Positions 44,565-53,629 of a DNA stretch of 64,000 nucleotides are shown one piece after another. The position numbers and the translations under genes are program-made. The notes under the pieces are model-generated. The model saw only the letters and a program-made list of their open reading frames with translations, ran no database searches and was not told where the DNA came from. The DNA lies in NCBI RefSeq assembly GCF_900102165.1, contig NZ_FNBD01000004.1, positions 124,001 to 188,000 of the forward strand, written 5' to 3'. Source of the DNA: Cellulophaga baltica. Lineage in GTDB: Bacteria; Bacteroidota; Bacteroidia; Flavobacteriales; Flavobacteriaceae. Position 1 is the first letter of the stretch. Each line of letters begins with the position of its first letter.

Positions 44565-45038
44565 TTAATGTTTATTTCCGTCTAATTCTTCAAATTTGAA
44601 AGATCCAATTATGACTTTTCTATATTGAAAAATTAACAAGGTTAGTGTTAATAAGGCGAAATTTAAGGTCATAATTAACAGCCCTATAGGTAAGAAATTC
44701 TCGTGTAATTTTATTTCCTCAAAATTATTAATAGTACTTAAACGATAGATAGATTCAAAGAATTTAAACACATAAATAGAATATATAAAGTATAATACGT
44801 ACTCTACATTTCGCAATTGTGGATCTGCAGCTTTTTTGGTGATTAACTTAACTAAAATTAAATAGAGGTACGTAAAATGTACCACGGAAAGTATTGGAAA
44901 GATATAATTATCGAATTTTAGAAAATAGAACTTGTTGGTGTAAAGTCCGTAAAAGCTAAAAACATCAAGTATTAAAAGCAATAGTGTAGACAATAACACA
45001 AGTACCCTTGGGGGAAAAAGGCGTATTAAAAAATGCAT
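44565..45038 (-). CDS. four-helix membrane protein, unknown
   Basis: 157 residues with four predicted membrane helices (about 10-30, 44-65, 78-98, 117-142). Short loops, no recognised motif. It lies 218 bases upstream of the response regulator gene on the same strand and has no terminator that I can see. Real gene likely from length and hydrophobic pattern; function unknown. Confidence 0.65.
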   Translation of the reverse strand: MHFLIRLFPPRVLVLLSTLLLLILDVFSFYGLYTNKFYFLKFDNYIFPILSVVHFTYLYLILVKLITKKAADPQLRNVEYVLYFIYSIYVFKFFESIYRLSTINNFEEIKLHENFLPIGLLIMTLNFALLTLTLLIFQYRKVIIGSFKFEELDGNKH

Positions 45039-45242
45039 AAGTAGGTTTATTTGGCCTTTGGGAGACCATTTAGGTTAAAACGACTCGTGATTTTATTTAT
45101 TTGAAATTATTCGTTGAACGGCAGTGAATGTTGAGAACTCCTAAATAGTTGTTGTAAGAATATCCATGAAATACCAATATTCTCGTTTTACTTAATTGGA
45201 TCAGGGTAATTTATTTTTTTAGAGAATCCGTTTTCCTATTAT

Positions 45243-45250
45243 TATATTTG
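45243..45250 (+). promoter_or_regulatory. candidate -7 promoter box for the M16 protease pair
   Basis: TATATTTG fits TAnnTTTG and lies 21 bases before the first M16 gene's ATG. No clear -33 TTG is at the ideal distance. Confidence 0.4.
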
Positions 45251-45271
45251 AAGAACTAATAAACGCTAACA

Positions 45272-46606
45272 ATGAAAAAAATACTATTAACCTTAGTAGC
45301 ATTGCAATTTGCAGTGGTGCTCCATTCACAAAGTAAAGTAGAAGATGTAAAGAATTTTACACTTTCTAACGGAATGAAAATTATGGTTTTAGAAGATCAT
45401 AGTATTCCAAATGCTAATATGTACCTTTTTTGGAAGGTAGGATCTAGAAATGAATACCCGGGAATAACGGGGCTTTCTCATTTTTTTGAGCATATGATGT
45501 TCAATGGTTCTAAAAAATATGGTCCTAAAATGTTCGATAGAACAATGGAAGCTGCTGGCGGAAGTAATAATGCATATACAACAGAAAATATTACGGTGTA
45601 TACAGATTGGTTTCCTTCGGAAGCTATGGAAGTTATATTTGATTTGGAGTCAGATCGTATCGAAAACTTAGTTTTAGATCCTAAAATGGTAGAGAGTGAG
45701 CGAGGAGTGGTATTGAGTGAGAGAAGCACAGGTCTAGAAAATTCTAACTTTCGGAATATATCTGATGCAGTAAAAGGCTCGGCCTTTATGGCACACCCTT
45801 ATCGTTGGTCTGTAATTGGTTATGAATCTGATATTAAAAATTGGACCATTGATGATTTACAAACCTATTTTGATACCTATTATGCACCTAACAATGCAGT
45901 AGTTGTTATTTCTGGGGATGTAAGCTTGGAAAAGGTGAAAAAGATGGCAAAGCAATATTTGGAGCCTATTAAGGCACAGCCGGAGCCAAGAAAAGTACAT
46001 ACGGTAGAACCGGAACAACGTGGTGAAAAACGTGTGATGGTGCATAAGAATGTGAGTACGCCTAATGTTTTAATAGCCTACCATGTACCGGAAACAAAAC
46101 ACGAAGATTACTATGCTTTAGATCTTTTGAGCGCCGTATTGAGTAGTGGTACGAGCAGTAAATTGTATAGTAAATTGGTTAATGGCTCACAGTTAGCAAC
46201 CAATATATTCACCTATATGCCCGAGAGTTTTGATCCAAATCTTTTCTATGTCTTTGGGATAGCAAATCAAGAGGTATCTGCTGATAGTCTTGAAAAAGGC
46301 ATTTTTGAAGTTTTAGATGATGTCATTGTTAACGGAGTTACTGAGAAGGAGTTGCAAAAAGTAAAGAATCAAAAATTAATGGAATTTTATAAAACCTTAG
46401 AAACCATCAATGGCAAGAGTAATACTATTGGGACTTATGAATTATATTTTGGGGATTATAAAAAGATGTATTCCGCGCCTTCATTTTACGAAAAAGTAAG
46501 TGTTGCAGACTTGCAAAGGGTGGCGAAGAAATATTTAATAAAGCGCAATCGAACAGTTGGCGTGTTGCAAAATAACGAATTAGCAACTGATGAGGAATCA
46601 AAATAA
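45272..46606 (+). CDS. M16 zinc metallopeptidase, active subunit
   Basis: 444 residues with a signal peptide (MKKILLTLVALQFAVVLHSQ). The inverted zinc motif HxxEH is present as H70-F-F-E73-H74, and the downstream third-ligand Glu lies in VESERGVVLSE. Both the peptidase half and the C-terminal half of the M16 fold are present. It probably acts in the periplasm on small proteins or peptides, together with the inactive partner encoded next. Confidence 0.93.
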   Translation: MKKILLTLVALQFAVVLHSQSKVEDVKNFTLSNGMKIMVLEDHSIPNANMYLFWKVGSRNEYPGITGLSHFFEHMMFNGSKKYGPKMFDRTMEAAGGSNNAYTTENITVYTDWFPSEAMEVIFDLESDRIENLVLDPKMVESERGVVLSERSTGLENSNFRNISDAVKGSAFMAHPYRWSVIGYESDIKNWTIDDLQTYFDTYYAPNNAVVVISGDVSLEKVKKMAKQYLEPIKAQPEPRKVHTVEPEQRGEKRVMVHKNVSTPNVLIAYHVPETKHEDYYALDLLSAVLSSGTSSKLYSKLVNGSQLATNIFTYMPESFDPNLFYVFGIANQEVSADSLEKGIFEVLDDVIVNGVTEKELQKVKNQKLMEFYKTLETINGKSNTIGTYELYFGDYKKMYSAPSFYEKVSVADLQRVAKKYLIKRNRTVGVLQNNELATDEESK

Positions 46607-46640
46607 GGCAACATCAATACTTCTAAAAGAATCTTATACT

Positions 46641-48032
46641 ATGAAACATACTATAAAAACTATCATTTTCTCTGTATTGGCACTGCTTATGCTTGGTACT
46701 GCTGCAGCTCAAGAAAAATTTAAACTTCCCGAGTACACTAAGTTTCAATTAAAAAACGGATTAACCGTATATTTAATGGAGCAACACGAGGTGCCACTTA
46801 TTTATTTATCAGGCGTTTTTCCAGCAGGAGCAATTTACGATGATATAAGTAAAAGTGGATTAGCGAATATAACGGCAGAATCTTTGGCCTTAGGAAGCAA
46901 GAACTTTACCAAGGTTGAGATCGAAGAGAAGGTAGATTTCTTAGGGGCGACATTAAATGCTGGAGTTGGTTTAGAGTTTGCATATTTGAATGCATCGTTT
47001 ATGCAAAAAGACCAGAAGGAAATACTAACTATTGTAAAGGATATTTTATTAAGTCCTACTTTTCCTCAAGAAGAATTGGATAAAATTTTAAGTAGGAGGT
47101 TGGTAGAATTAGACCAAAGTAAAGAGAGTCCTAGATCGGTTATAGGGAATTATTATAACAGCTTTATTTTTGGAGAGCACCCATATAGCCATACAGAAAG
47201 TGGTATAAAATCGGCTTTAGAAACAGTAACTAAAGCAGATGTGGTTAATTTTTATAAAGAAACGTATAGTCCCAAAGCATCTGCTATTGCTATTGTGGGT
47301 GATTTTGAGGCAAAAAGAATGAAAAAGCAAATGGAATCTTTATTTGGCGCTTGGAAGGCTACAGAGATTCCTAGTTTGAAGATGCCAGAGATTATAAAGC
47401 ATAACAAGTCTCGTGTTTTAGTTGTAGATAAAGAAGATGCAACAGAAACCACTTTTTATATAGGAGGACCGGGTATCGCTAGAAATAACTCGGATTATGT
47501 AGGGCTAGAGGTTATAAATACAATTCTTGGAGGTAGGTTTACTTCTTGGTTAAATGATGAGTTACGGGTAAATTCAGGGCTTACTTACGGTGCCAGTAGT
47601 TGGTTTTCTCCTTATAAGTTTGGCGGTACCTTTACTATGGCTACATTTACAGCCAATGAAACAACAGAGCAAACAATAGATTTAGCTTTGGCCACTTACA
47701 AAAAACTTCATGAAAAAGGCTTGGATCAAGAAGTGTTATTATCTGCTAAGAACTATGTAAAGGGGCAGTTTCCGCCCAACTATGAAACCAATAGCGACTT
47801 GGCAGGTTTATTGACGGATATGTTTACCTATGATTTTGATGAGGCGTATATTAATACATTTAGTGACCAAGTAGATGAATTAACGGTTGAGAAAGCTGGG
47901 GAATTAATTGAAACGTATTTTCCAAAAGATAATTTACAGTTTGTTTTAATAGGTAAAGCCTCTGAAATAGGGGAAATGGCTAAAAAATACGGAGAAGTAG
48001 AGCAAGTAGAAATTACGGCAGACGGATTTTAA
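46641..48032 (+). CDS. M16 peptidase-like partner lacking the zinc motif
   Basis: 463 residues from ATG 46641, which gives a clean signal peptide (MKHTIKTIIFSVLALLMLGTAAAQ). An in-frame start at 46590 would overlap the previous gene and spoil the signal. At the site of HxxEH it reads SGLANITAESL, so H, E and H have become N, A and E. This matches the inactive member of M16 heterodimers, as in mitochondrial processing peptidase. It follows the active gene after 34 bases. Confidence 0.9.
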   Translation: MKHTIKTIIFSVLALLMLGTAAAQEKFKLPEYTKFQLKNGLTVYLMEQHEVPLIYLSGVFPAGAIYDDISKSGLANITAESLALGSKNFTKVEIEEKVDFLGATLNAGVGLEFAYLNASFMQKDQKEILTIVKDILLSPTFPQEELDKILSRRLVELDQSKESPRSVIGNYYNSFIFGEHPYSHTESGIKSALETVTKADVVNFYKETYSPKASAIAIVGDFEAKRMKKQMESLFGAWKATEIPSLKMPEIIKHNKSRVLVVDKEDATETTFYIGGPGIARNNSDYVGLEVINTILGGRFTSWLNDELRVNSGLTYGASSWFSPYKFGGTFTMATFTANETTEQTIDLALATYKKLHEKGLDQEVLLSAKNYVKGQFPPNYETNSDLAGLLTDMFTYDFDEAYINTFSDQVDELTVEKAGELIETYFPKDNLQFVLIGKASEIGEMAKKYGEVEQVEITADGF

Positions 48033-48051
48033 AATCTGATTTAATTTTTAT

Positions 48052-48086
48052 AAAACCCCATCATTAGGAACAATGATGGGGTTTTT
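48052..48086 (+). terminator. terminator after the M16 pair
   Basis: AAAACCCCATCATT (48052-48065) pairs with AATGATGGGGTTTT (48072-48085), 14 pairs with a six-base loop and further T. Confidence 0.88.
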
Positions 48087-48216
48087 ATTGCGCTACATTC
48101 TCTATCAATATTGAAATTCTACGGCGAATGAAATTTGAAAACAGTTAGATGCGCGCAAAAAGAAGTAGGTCATATGTTTTATATAAATAGTACTTTTACT
48201 TTAGATTTATTATTAC

Positions 48217-49011
48217 ATGCAAAGAATCCGTTATTATTATCTTGTTAAACTTCAATTTTTAGGTTTTAGATACAGTGGTTGGCAGAAACAACCAGATCAA
48301 AAAACTATAGAAGCAATGTTGGTAAAAACGCTGAAGTATATTTTAGCAGATCAGAAGTTTAAAATATTAGGAGCGGGGAGAACAGATGCTAAAGTTTCTG
48401 CTTTAGATGCAGCGTTTGAACTTTATTTAGATGACACTCCAATAGCTGTACTTGATGATTTTTTAGAATTATTTAATAAAAATCTTCCTCCAGATATTCG
48501 AGTGATGAGTATTAGAGAGGTAGATCAAGCATTTAATATCATTCAAAATAGTAAAGAAAAAGAATATATTTATTTGTTTGCTTATGGTAAAAAAAGCCAT
48601 CCATTTTGTGCTCCTTATCTCGTTACTTTTTTAGATGATTTGGATCTCAATAAAATGAATCGCGTGGCACGTTTTTTTGAAGGGACACATAATTTTAAGT
48701 CCTACACGGCTAGGGTACAGGAGAATACAAAGGTGATTAGAACCGTTACTTCATCTGAAATAAAAGAGAATACAATTTTGCAAGCTAATTTTTTTCCAAA
48801 GAAAACGTATGCATTTCATGTTAAAGGAGAAGGGTTTATGCGCTATCAGATTCGGATGATGATGGGAGTATTGGTACAAGTCGGAAAAGGTGAATTGTCT
48901 GAAGAAGAGGTCTTAGATTCTTTAAAAGAAGAAAGTAATATGAAGCTTCCGTTTGTGGCTCCCGGCTCTGGCTTAATTTTAAATCAAGTAGATTTTAATA
49001 TCTTAGACTAG
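48217..49011 (+). CDS. TruA-like tRNA pseudouridine synthase
   Basis: 264 residues. TruA modifies uridines 38-40 in the tRNA anticodon stem. The fold-specific segments YSGWQKQPDQKTIE, the catalytic-Asp loop GAGRTDAKVSA (D57) and FMRYQIRMMMGVLVQVGKG are present. The usual loop is GRTDxGVHA; here G and H are replaced by K and S, so this may be a diverged paralogue with a different target rather than the main TruA. Confidence 0.82.
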   Translation: MQRIRYYYLVKLQFLGFRYSGWQKQPDQKTIEAMLVKTLKYILADQKFKILGAGRTDAKVSALDAAFELYLDDTPIAVLDDFLELFNKNLPPDIRVMSIREVDQAFNIIQNSKEKEYIYLFAYGKKSHPFCAPYLVTFLDDLDLNKMNRVARFFEGTHNFKSYTARVQENTKVIRTVTSSEIKENTILQANFFPKKTYAFHVKGEGFMRYQIRMMMGVLVQVGKGELSEEEVLDSLKEESNMKLPFVAPGSGLILNQVDFNILD

Positions 49012-49043
49012 CGTTAAGCTTGTTAAGAAACGAATGTTTTATA

Positions 49044-50129
49044 ATGAAGAAACCAAAGTTTAAATTGAGAACTAAAAAACCTTCAAAACTTCATAAAATT
49101 ATGGGGAAGGCACCTGGTACGGTAACGTATATGGGGCAAAGAGAAGGGGCAAAATCTATTTTATCTGTAATTAATTATGACGAGAATACCTTAGATATTC
49201 ATGAGGTAGTTGATTTAGGACAGATAGATTTTCATCAAAAATCAGAATTTACTTCATGGATAGATGTTGTAGGGCTTAGTGATGAGTTATTCATAGCGGA
49301 ATTAGGGAAGTTGACTCAAATAAACCCTTTGGTATTAGAAGATATTGTTAACACGCAGCAACGGCCAAAAATAGATGAGTACGAAAATTACATCTTTGGT
49401 GTTTTTAAAATGTTGTACCTGAATGAAAACCAAGAAATTGTTAGTGAGCACCTCGCGATGGTATTAATGGAGTCTTCTGTAATTGTTTTTCAAGAACTGC
49501 AGGATGACGTTTTCGATGGTTTACGAGAGCGTATCAAATCAAAATCGGGAAGAATCCGAACACGTGGAGCGGACTATTTATTTTTCGCATTGCTAGATGC
49601 AGTGGTAGATAATTACTTTGTAATTCTAGAGCACATCAATCATAGAATTGAGATGCTAGAGGATGAAGTATATGATAATCCAACCAATGATGTGGCTCAT
49701 AGAATTCAAGAACTAAAGAAAGAAGTGCTTAAATTAAGAAGACAAATAGCTCCTGTTAAGGAATTAGTAGGTAGATTATTAGATTCTGAAAGCTCTTTAA
49801 TTACAAAAGATACAAAACTGTTTTTAAGAGATGTTCAGGATCATTGTATTGAAATAAATGAGAGCCTTCAGATTTATAGAGAAATGTCTATGAGTTTGAT
49901 GGAAATGTATATGAGTAATATGAGTAATAAAATGAATGAAGTCATGAAGGTGCTAACCATCATGGCTTCCATATTTATTCCGCTTACTTTTATAGCTGGT
50001 GTTTATGGAATGAATTTTGACCATATGCCAGAATTGCATTCGGAGCATGGGTATCCCATTGTATGGGGGGTAATGATTGCGATGTTTATTGGCATGTTAA
50101 TCTACTTCAAACGCAAAAAATGGCTTTAA
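49044..50129 (+). CDS. corA: CorA-family magnesium/cobalt channel
   Basis: 361 residues from ATG 49044; an upstream TTG at 49020 would add eight residues with no support. A long cytoplasmic domain with an extended helix (about 190-290) is followed by two membrane helices; the selectivity motif GMN is in GVYGMNFDHMPE. It forms a pentameric Mg2+ channel in the inner membrane. No metal-sensing leader was seen. Confidence 0.94.
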   Translation: MKKPKFKLRTKKPSKLHKIMGKAPGTVTYMGQREGAKSILSVINYDENTLDIHEVVDLGQIDFHQKSEFTSWIDVVGLSDELFIAELGKLTQINPLVLEDIVNTQQRPKIDEYENYIFGVFKMLYLNENQEIVSEHLAMVLMESSVIVFQELQDDVFDGLRERIKSKSGRIRTRGADYLFFALLDAVVDNYFVILEHINHRIEMLEDEVYDNPTNDVAHRIQELKKEVLKLRRQIAPVKELVGRLLDSESSLITKDTKLFLRDVQDHCIEINESLQIYREMSMSLMEMYMSNMSNKMNEVMKVLTIMASIFIPLTFIAGVYGMNFDHMPELHSEHGYPIVWGVMIAMFIGMLIYFKRKKWL

Positions 50130-50134
50130 AAGTG

Positions 50135-51022
50135 CTACTCATCAAATAAACCAGAAGATAAGTAACGATCACCCCTGTCACAGATTATGCTCACAATTAC
50201 ACCGCTCTCTAGTGTATTTGCTAATCGTATGGCAGCCGCTGTAGCGCCACCGCTACTCATGCCTGCAAAAATACCTTCCTCTTTGGCTAGTCTAAGTGTC
50301 ATTGCTGTTGCTTCATCTTGACTCACTTCTAGAACAGTATCAACCTTAGAGGCATTAAATATTTTAGGTAGATATTCTTGCGGCCATTTTCTGATGCCCG
50401 GAATACTAGAATTATCAGTAGGTTGTACGCCTACTATTTGTACGGCGTTATTTTGTTCTTTCAAATAGGTAGAAGTACCCATTATGGTTCCTGTAGTGCC
50501 CATTGATGAAACAAAATGCGTTACTTTTTGGTTCGTATCTCTCCAGATTTCTGGACCTGTAGACTTGTAATGCGCTTTCCAGTTGTCATCATTTCCAAAT
50601 TGATTTAACATCACAAAACCCTGATTTTTCACTTTGTCTTCCGCGTAATCTCTTGCGCCTTCAATTCCAATGCTAGAAGAGGTAAGGGTTACGGTTGCTC
50701 CGTATGCCCTCATGGTTTGTACGCGTTCTACGGTAGCATTCTCAGGCATTACCAATTCTATGCTTAATCCGTAGATATTAGCTATCATAGCTAAAGCAAT
50801 TCCAGTATTGCCGCTAGTAGCTTCAATCAATTTTGTATCTGTAGAAATATCTCCACGATCTAGAGCACTTTTAATCATGTTTAAAGCGGCTCTGTCTTTA
50901 ACGCTCCCACCTGGATTTTGCCCTTCAAGCTTAAAATAGAGCTTTACATTAGGGTTGGTGTTCAAAACACGAGATTCTACAAGAGGTGTATTTCCTATTA
51001 AATTTATAATGTTATGAGACAT
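50135..51022 (-). CDS. cysM: cysteine synthase, CysM type
   Basis: 295 residues. A PLP enzyme that forms cysteine from O-acetylserine and sulfide or thiosulfate. The PLP lysine is K42 in GGSVKDRAA, the substrate loop is SGNTGIA, and the phosphate loop is GTTGT. The length and N-terminal INLIGNTPLV fit CysM/CysK; the choice of CysM is tentative. Its start overlaps the end of the serine acetyltransferase gene by 11 bases. Confidence 0.9.
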   Translation of the reverse strand: MSHNIINLIGNTPLVESRVLNTNPNVKLYFKLEGQNPGGSVKDRAALNMIKSALDRGDISTDTKLIEATSGNTGIALAMIANIYGLSIELVMPENATVERVQTMRAYGATVTLTSSSIGIEGARDYAEDKVKNQGFVMLNQFGNDDNWKAHYKSTGPEIWRDTNQKVTHFVSSMGTTGTIMGTSTYLKEQNNAVQIVGVQPTDNSSIPGIRKWPQEYLPKIFNASKVDTVLEVSQDEATAMTLRLAKEEGIFAGMSSGGATAAAIRLANTLESGVIVSIICDRGDRYLSSGLFDE

Positions 51023-51806
51023 TTGGAGCTGTTTTAATTTTAATTTCTGAAGTGTGGTAAACGGTAGAGTTTGGCGGTACAGAAGAGGTTATGAAAGCAT
51101 TTCCTCCAATAATACTATTAGCGCCGATTACAGTTTTACCACCAAGAATAGTAGCGTTTGCGTATATGGTAACGTTATTTTCAATGGTAGGGTGTCTTTT
51201 GGTCTTGCGTAAGTTTTTAGCAACATAAAGTCCGCCTAACGTTACTCCTTGATAAATTCTGACATCATCCATGATGATAGCGGCTTCTCCTATAACCACA
51301 CCAGTTCCATGATCGATGAAAAACGATTTTCCTATCTGTGCTCCGGGATTGATATCTACGCCAGTTTGCCTATGGGCATACTCAGTCATTAATCTAGGTA
51401 CTAAAGGAAACCCTTGTACGTATAATTCATGTGCTAGCCTGTAAATAGCAATCGCGTAAAAACCTGGATAAGCCATATAAACTTCTTCAATAGAAGAAGA
51501 TGCCGGGTCGCAATTAACAAATGCCTGCGCATCTAGGTTAAGTTTTTCTAGAACTTCGGGCAATTTAACTACGTAACTCTCCCAAACCTTCTTACAAGGC
51601 TTATCAATTTCCCAACAACCTAGTTCTACCAATTCATCAAATAGACGCTCTAAGACGTCCAAATTTTCTTCTACAGGGGTGTCAATGTCAAAAAGCGTGT
51701 AGAACAATTTATCGGTAAACTGTTGAACCTTCTCTTTTAACTTAAACCTTAGGTTAGGTTGTGTTTTGTGTTGATTTATCTTGTTGATAATAGACTCTGA
51801 ATCCAT
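51012..51806 (-). CDS. cysE: serine O-acetyltransferase
   Basis: 264 residues from ATG 51804-51806; an in-frame start ten codons earlier adds a non-family extension. The enzyme makes O-acetylserine, the substrate of the CysM encoded immediately downstream. A helical N-terminal domain (about 1-140) is followed by a left-handed beta-helix with IDHGTGVVIGEAA and GVTLGG, the active-site His being in the DHG motif. The overlapping arrangement gives a two-gene cysteine operon. Confidence 0.94.
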   Translation of the reverse strand: MDSESIINKINQHKTQPNLRFKLKEKVQQFTDKLFYTLFDIDTPVEENLDVLERLFDELVELGCWEIDKPCKKVWESYVVKLPEVLEKLNLDAQAFVNCDPASSSIEEVYMAYPGFYAIAIYRLAHELYVQGFPLVPRLMTEYAHRQTGVDINPGAQIGKSFFIDHGTGVVIGEAAIIMDDVRIYQGVTLGGLYVAKNLRKTKRHPTIENNVTIYANATILGGKTVIGANSIIGGNAFITSSVPPNSTVYHTSEIKIKTAPNVS

Positions 51807-51902
51807 AATGCTGAAATGAATATCAAAATTAACCAATATTTTAAAAGACGCTTGCTTAATTTGGTTAAGTTTCTTGTTAAATTCGTTGTAAAAATAAGTC
51901 GC

Positions 51903-52583
51903 ATGGCAAACGAAGTACTAACAAAAGAAGTCTTAAATTTTCTAAAACAATTAGAAAAGAATAATAATAGAACCTGGTTTGATGAGCATAAAACTATCTT
52001 TAAAACACATGAGAATAAGGTTAAAGACTTATATGGTAGTGTTTTAGAGGGTCTTAGGGCTACGGATGAAATAGAAAAATTAAAAGTGTTTAGGATTTAC
52101 AGAGATGTGCGCTTTTCTAAAGATAAAACCCCTTATAAAATACATTTTGCAGGATCATTTTCTAGAACAGGAGCAAAATTACGAGGAGGCTATTACATAA
52201 GAATAAAACCGGGAGATAGTTTTATTGCGGCAGGATTCTGGGATCCAAACAAAGAAGATTTGTTTAGAATTAGAAAAGAGTTAGAGGTTGATTCAGAAGA
52301 GTTTAGAGGTGTAATAGGGGAGTCTTCCTTTAAGAAAGTTTGGGGAGATATTACGGGTGATGAATTAAAAACAGCACCAAAAGGATTTGATAAAGAGCAC
52401 GAGAATATTGATTTGATACGTAAAAAGCAGTTTATTTTTGTTAAAAAAATGACAGATAAAGAAGTCTTGTCCCCAAATTTTGTGGAAGAGGTGACTAAAT
52501 CATTTGTGGCAATTCGCCCATTTTTTGACTTAATGAGCGATATTTTGACTACCGATTTAAATGGCACTTCTCTTTTAGACTAA
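51903..52583 (+). CDS. DUF2461 domain protein
   Basis: 226 residues from ATG 51903. An earlier in-frame ATG at 51816 overlaps the divergent cysE promoter region and adds 29 unlikely residues. Family signatures: FLKQLEKNNNRTWFDEHK, RIYRDVRFSKDKTPYKIHF and GGYYIRIKPGDSFIAAGFW. It is a widespread uncharacterised family. Its stop overlaps the stop of the convergent gene by nine bases. Confidence 0.88.
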   Translation: MANEVLTKEVLNFLKQLEKNNNRTWFDEHKTIFKTHENKVKDLYGSVLEGLRATDEIEKLKVFRIYRDVRFSKDKTPYKIHFAGSFSRTGAKLRGGYYIRIKPGDSFIAAGFWDPNKEDLFRIRKELEVDSEEFRGVIGESSFKKVWGDITGDELKTAPKGFDKEHENIDLIRKKQFIFVKKMTDKEVLSPNFVEEVTKSFVAIRPFFDLMSDILTTDLNGTSLLD

Positions 52584-52982
52584 AGCTTCGTTTTCAAAAA
52601 ATTGAATTTGATTTTTTAGTCGTTCTACCACCATATTCATCATTCTCTTGTTTAAGGCAGAGGAGTTTTGGATGTAATCTTGATACTCTTCAACGGTAAA
52701 TTGTCCAATAATCATCCCTTTCAGGGAATTACGGAATTTTATATCTTTTTGAATAGCATTCTCGATATACAGAAATCGTTTCTCTATAGAAAGACTGTAG
52801 TAGCTGTTCTTGTGTTTTTTAATATAGTTTTTGAAAACATCGAGTAATAAAGGATTCTGTAGTTTTAGTACAGGGCGTAATGTTTTGTTTTGGAAGTACT
52901 CTTCGATACTCATGGTATCAGAAATTCTAGCCGTAGCAATGACAGGTCGAATCTTTTTGAGACTGTGTGATCTTTCGTTCAT
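52575..52982 (-). CDS. conserved hypothetical protein
   Basis: 135 residues, soluble, predicted all helical, with RPVLKLQNPLLLDVFKNYIKKHKNSYYSL and a C-terminal NKRMMNMVVERLKNQIQFFENE. Similar flavobacterial proteins are sometimes labelled glyoxalase, but I see none of the metal-binding pattern of that fold, so I do not adopt the name. Function unknown. Confidence 0.75.
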   Translation of the reverse strand: MNERSHSLKKIRPVIATARISDTMSIEEYFQNKTLRPVLKLQNPLLLDVFKNYIKKHKNSYYSLSIEKRFLYIENAIQKDIKFRNSLKGMIIGQFTVEEYQDYIQNSSALNKRMMNMVVERLKNQIQFFENEALV

Positions 52983-53206
52983 CAGTTCTTTTTTTTTAAA
53001 GATAAGATTAAGATTTCTTGAATTTGACCCTCCTTACATTTACTTTTTAACGGGTTTATGAACAATTGAATTCTTATGGAATAGGAATTTGAGTATTTTC
53101 TTCAATCAAAATTATTAAATTAGAGAATTCTATCTACTGATAATTCGGGATTCGGAAATTGGCAAAACTTTGCGAATTAAGATTATTTTACCCTAAAATA
53201 CTTTAT

Positions 53207-53214
53207 TAATTTTG
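53207..53214 (+). promoter_or_regulatory. candidate -7 promoter box for the thioesterase gene
   Basis: TAATTTTG fits TAnnTTTG and lies 19 bases before the thioesterase ATG. The -33 element is weak. Confidence 0.42.
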
Positions 53215-53233
53215 CACTCAAAAAGATATAATT

Positions 53234-53629
53234 ATGAGATTTCACACAAGAAAATGGGTTAAACCAGAAGACTTAAATGCCAATAATACATTGTTTGGAG
53301 GAAGGGTTTTGGCTTGGATAGATGAAGAGTGTGCCTTATATAGTATTATTCAATTAGAGAATAAGAAAGTGGTTACTAAATACATGTCGGAAATTAATTT
53401 CATGAGCACCGCTGAAAAAGGGGATATAATTGAAATTGGTATTGAGGTTGTAAAATTTGGAAAATCGTCTTTAACCTTAAATTGCGAGGTTCGTAATAAA
53501 ATGAATCACGAAACTATAGTGACAGTAGACAATATTATCATGGTGAATTTAGGTGAAGATGGCAAGCCTTTGTCACATAATAAAACAAAAATAGAATATG
53601 TTAAAGATAGATTAGCTGCTCAGTCGTAA
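53234..53629 (+). CDS. acyl-CoA thioesterase (hotdog fold)
   Basis: 131 residues. The hotdog-fold pattern PEDLNANNTLFGGRVLAWIDEECAL places the catalytic Asp after the central helix, similar to YciA/BFIT-type acyl-CoA hydrolases. It probably hydrolyses acyl-CoA in the cytoplasm; chain-length preference is unknown. Single gene with its own promoter and a terminator about 140 bases on. Confidence 0.9.
   Translation: MRFHTRKWVKPEDLNANNTLFGGRVLAWIDEECALYSIIQLENKKVVTKYMSEINFMSTAEKGDIIEIGIEVVKFGKSSLTLNCEVRNKMNHETIVTVDNIIMVNLGEDGKPLSHNKTKIEYVKDRLAAQS

Noticed and set aside
45039-45271. tRNA or structured RNA in the gap upstream of the M16 pair
   Set aside because: No cloverleaf or CCA end; only a 7-base inverted repeat (45157-45163/45177-45183) with a 13-base loop, which can arise by chance.
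46590-46640. Start of the second M16 gene at 46590
   Set aside because: It overlaps the first M16 gene and puts 17 polar residues before a clean signal peptide that begins at 46641.
51816-51902. Early ATG for the DUF2461 gene
   Set aside because: The added 29 residues are basic and hydrophobic, unlike the family, and occupy the divergent promoter region with cysE.
52575-52982. Glyoxalase label for the small protein after DUF2461
   Set aside because: The protein is all helical by pattern and lacks the beta-alpha-beta-beta-beta metal-binding layout of glyoxalases.
53160-53173. A sigma-54-like TGG...TGC pair upstream of the thioesterase gene
   Set aside because: The spacer is eight bases, not the strict nine, and the sequence is also a short palindrome (GCAAA-AC-TTTGC). 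A normal -7 box is present nearer to the gene.
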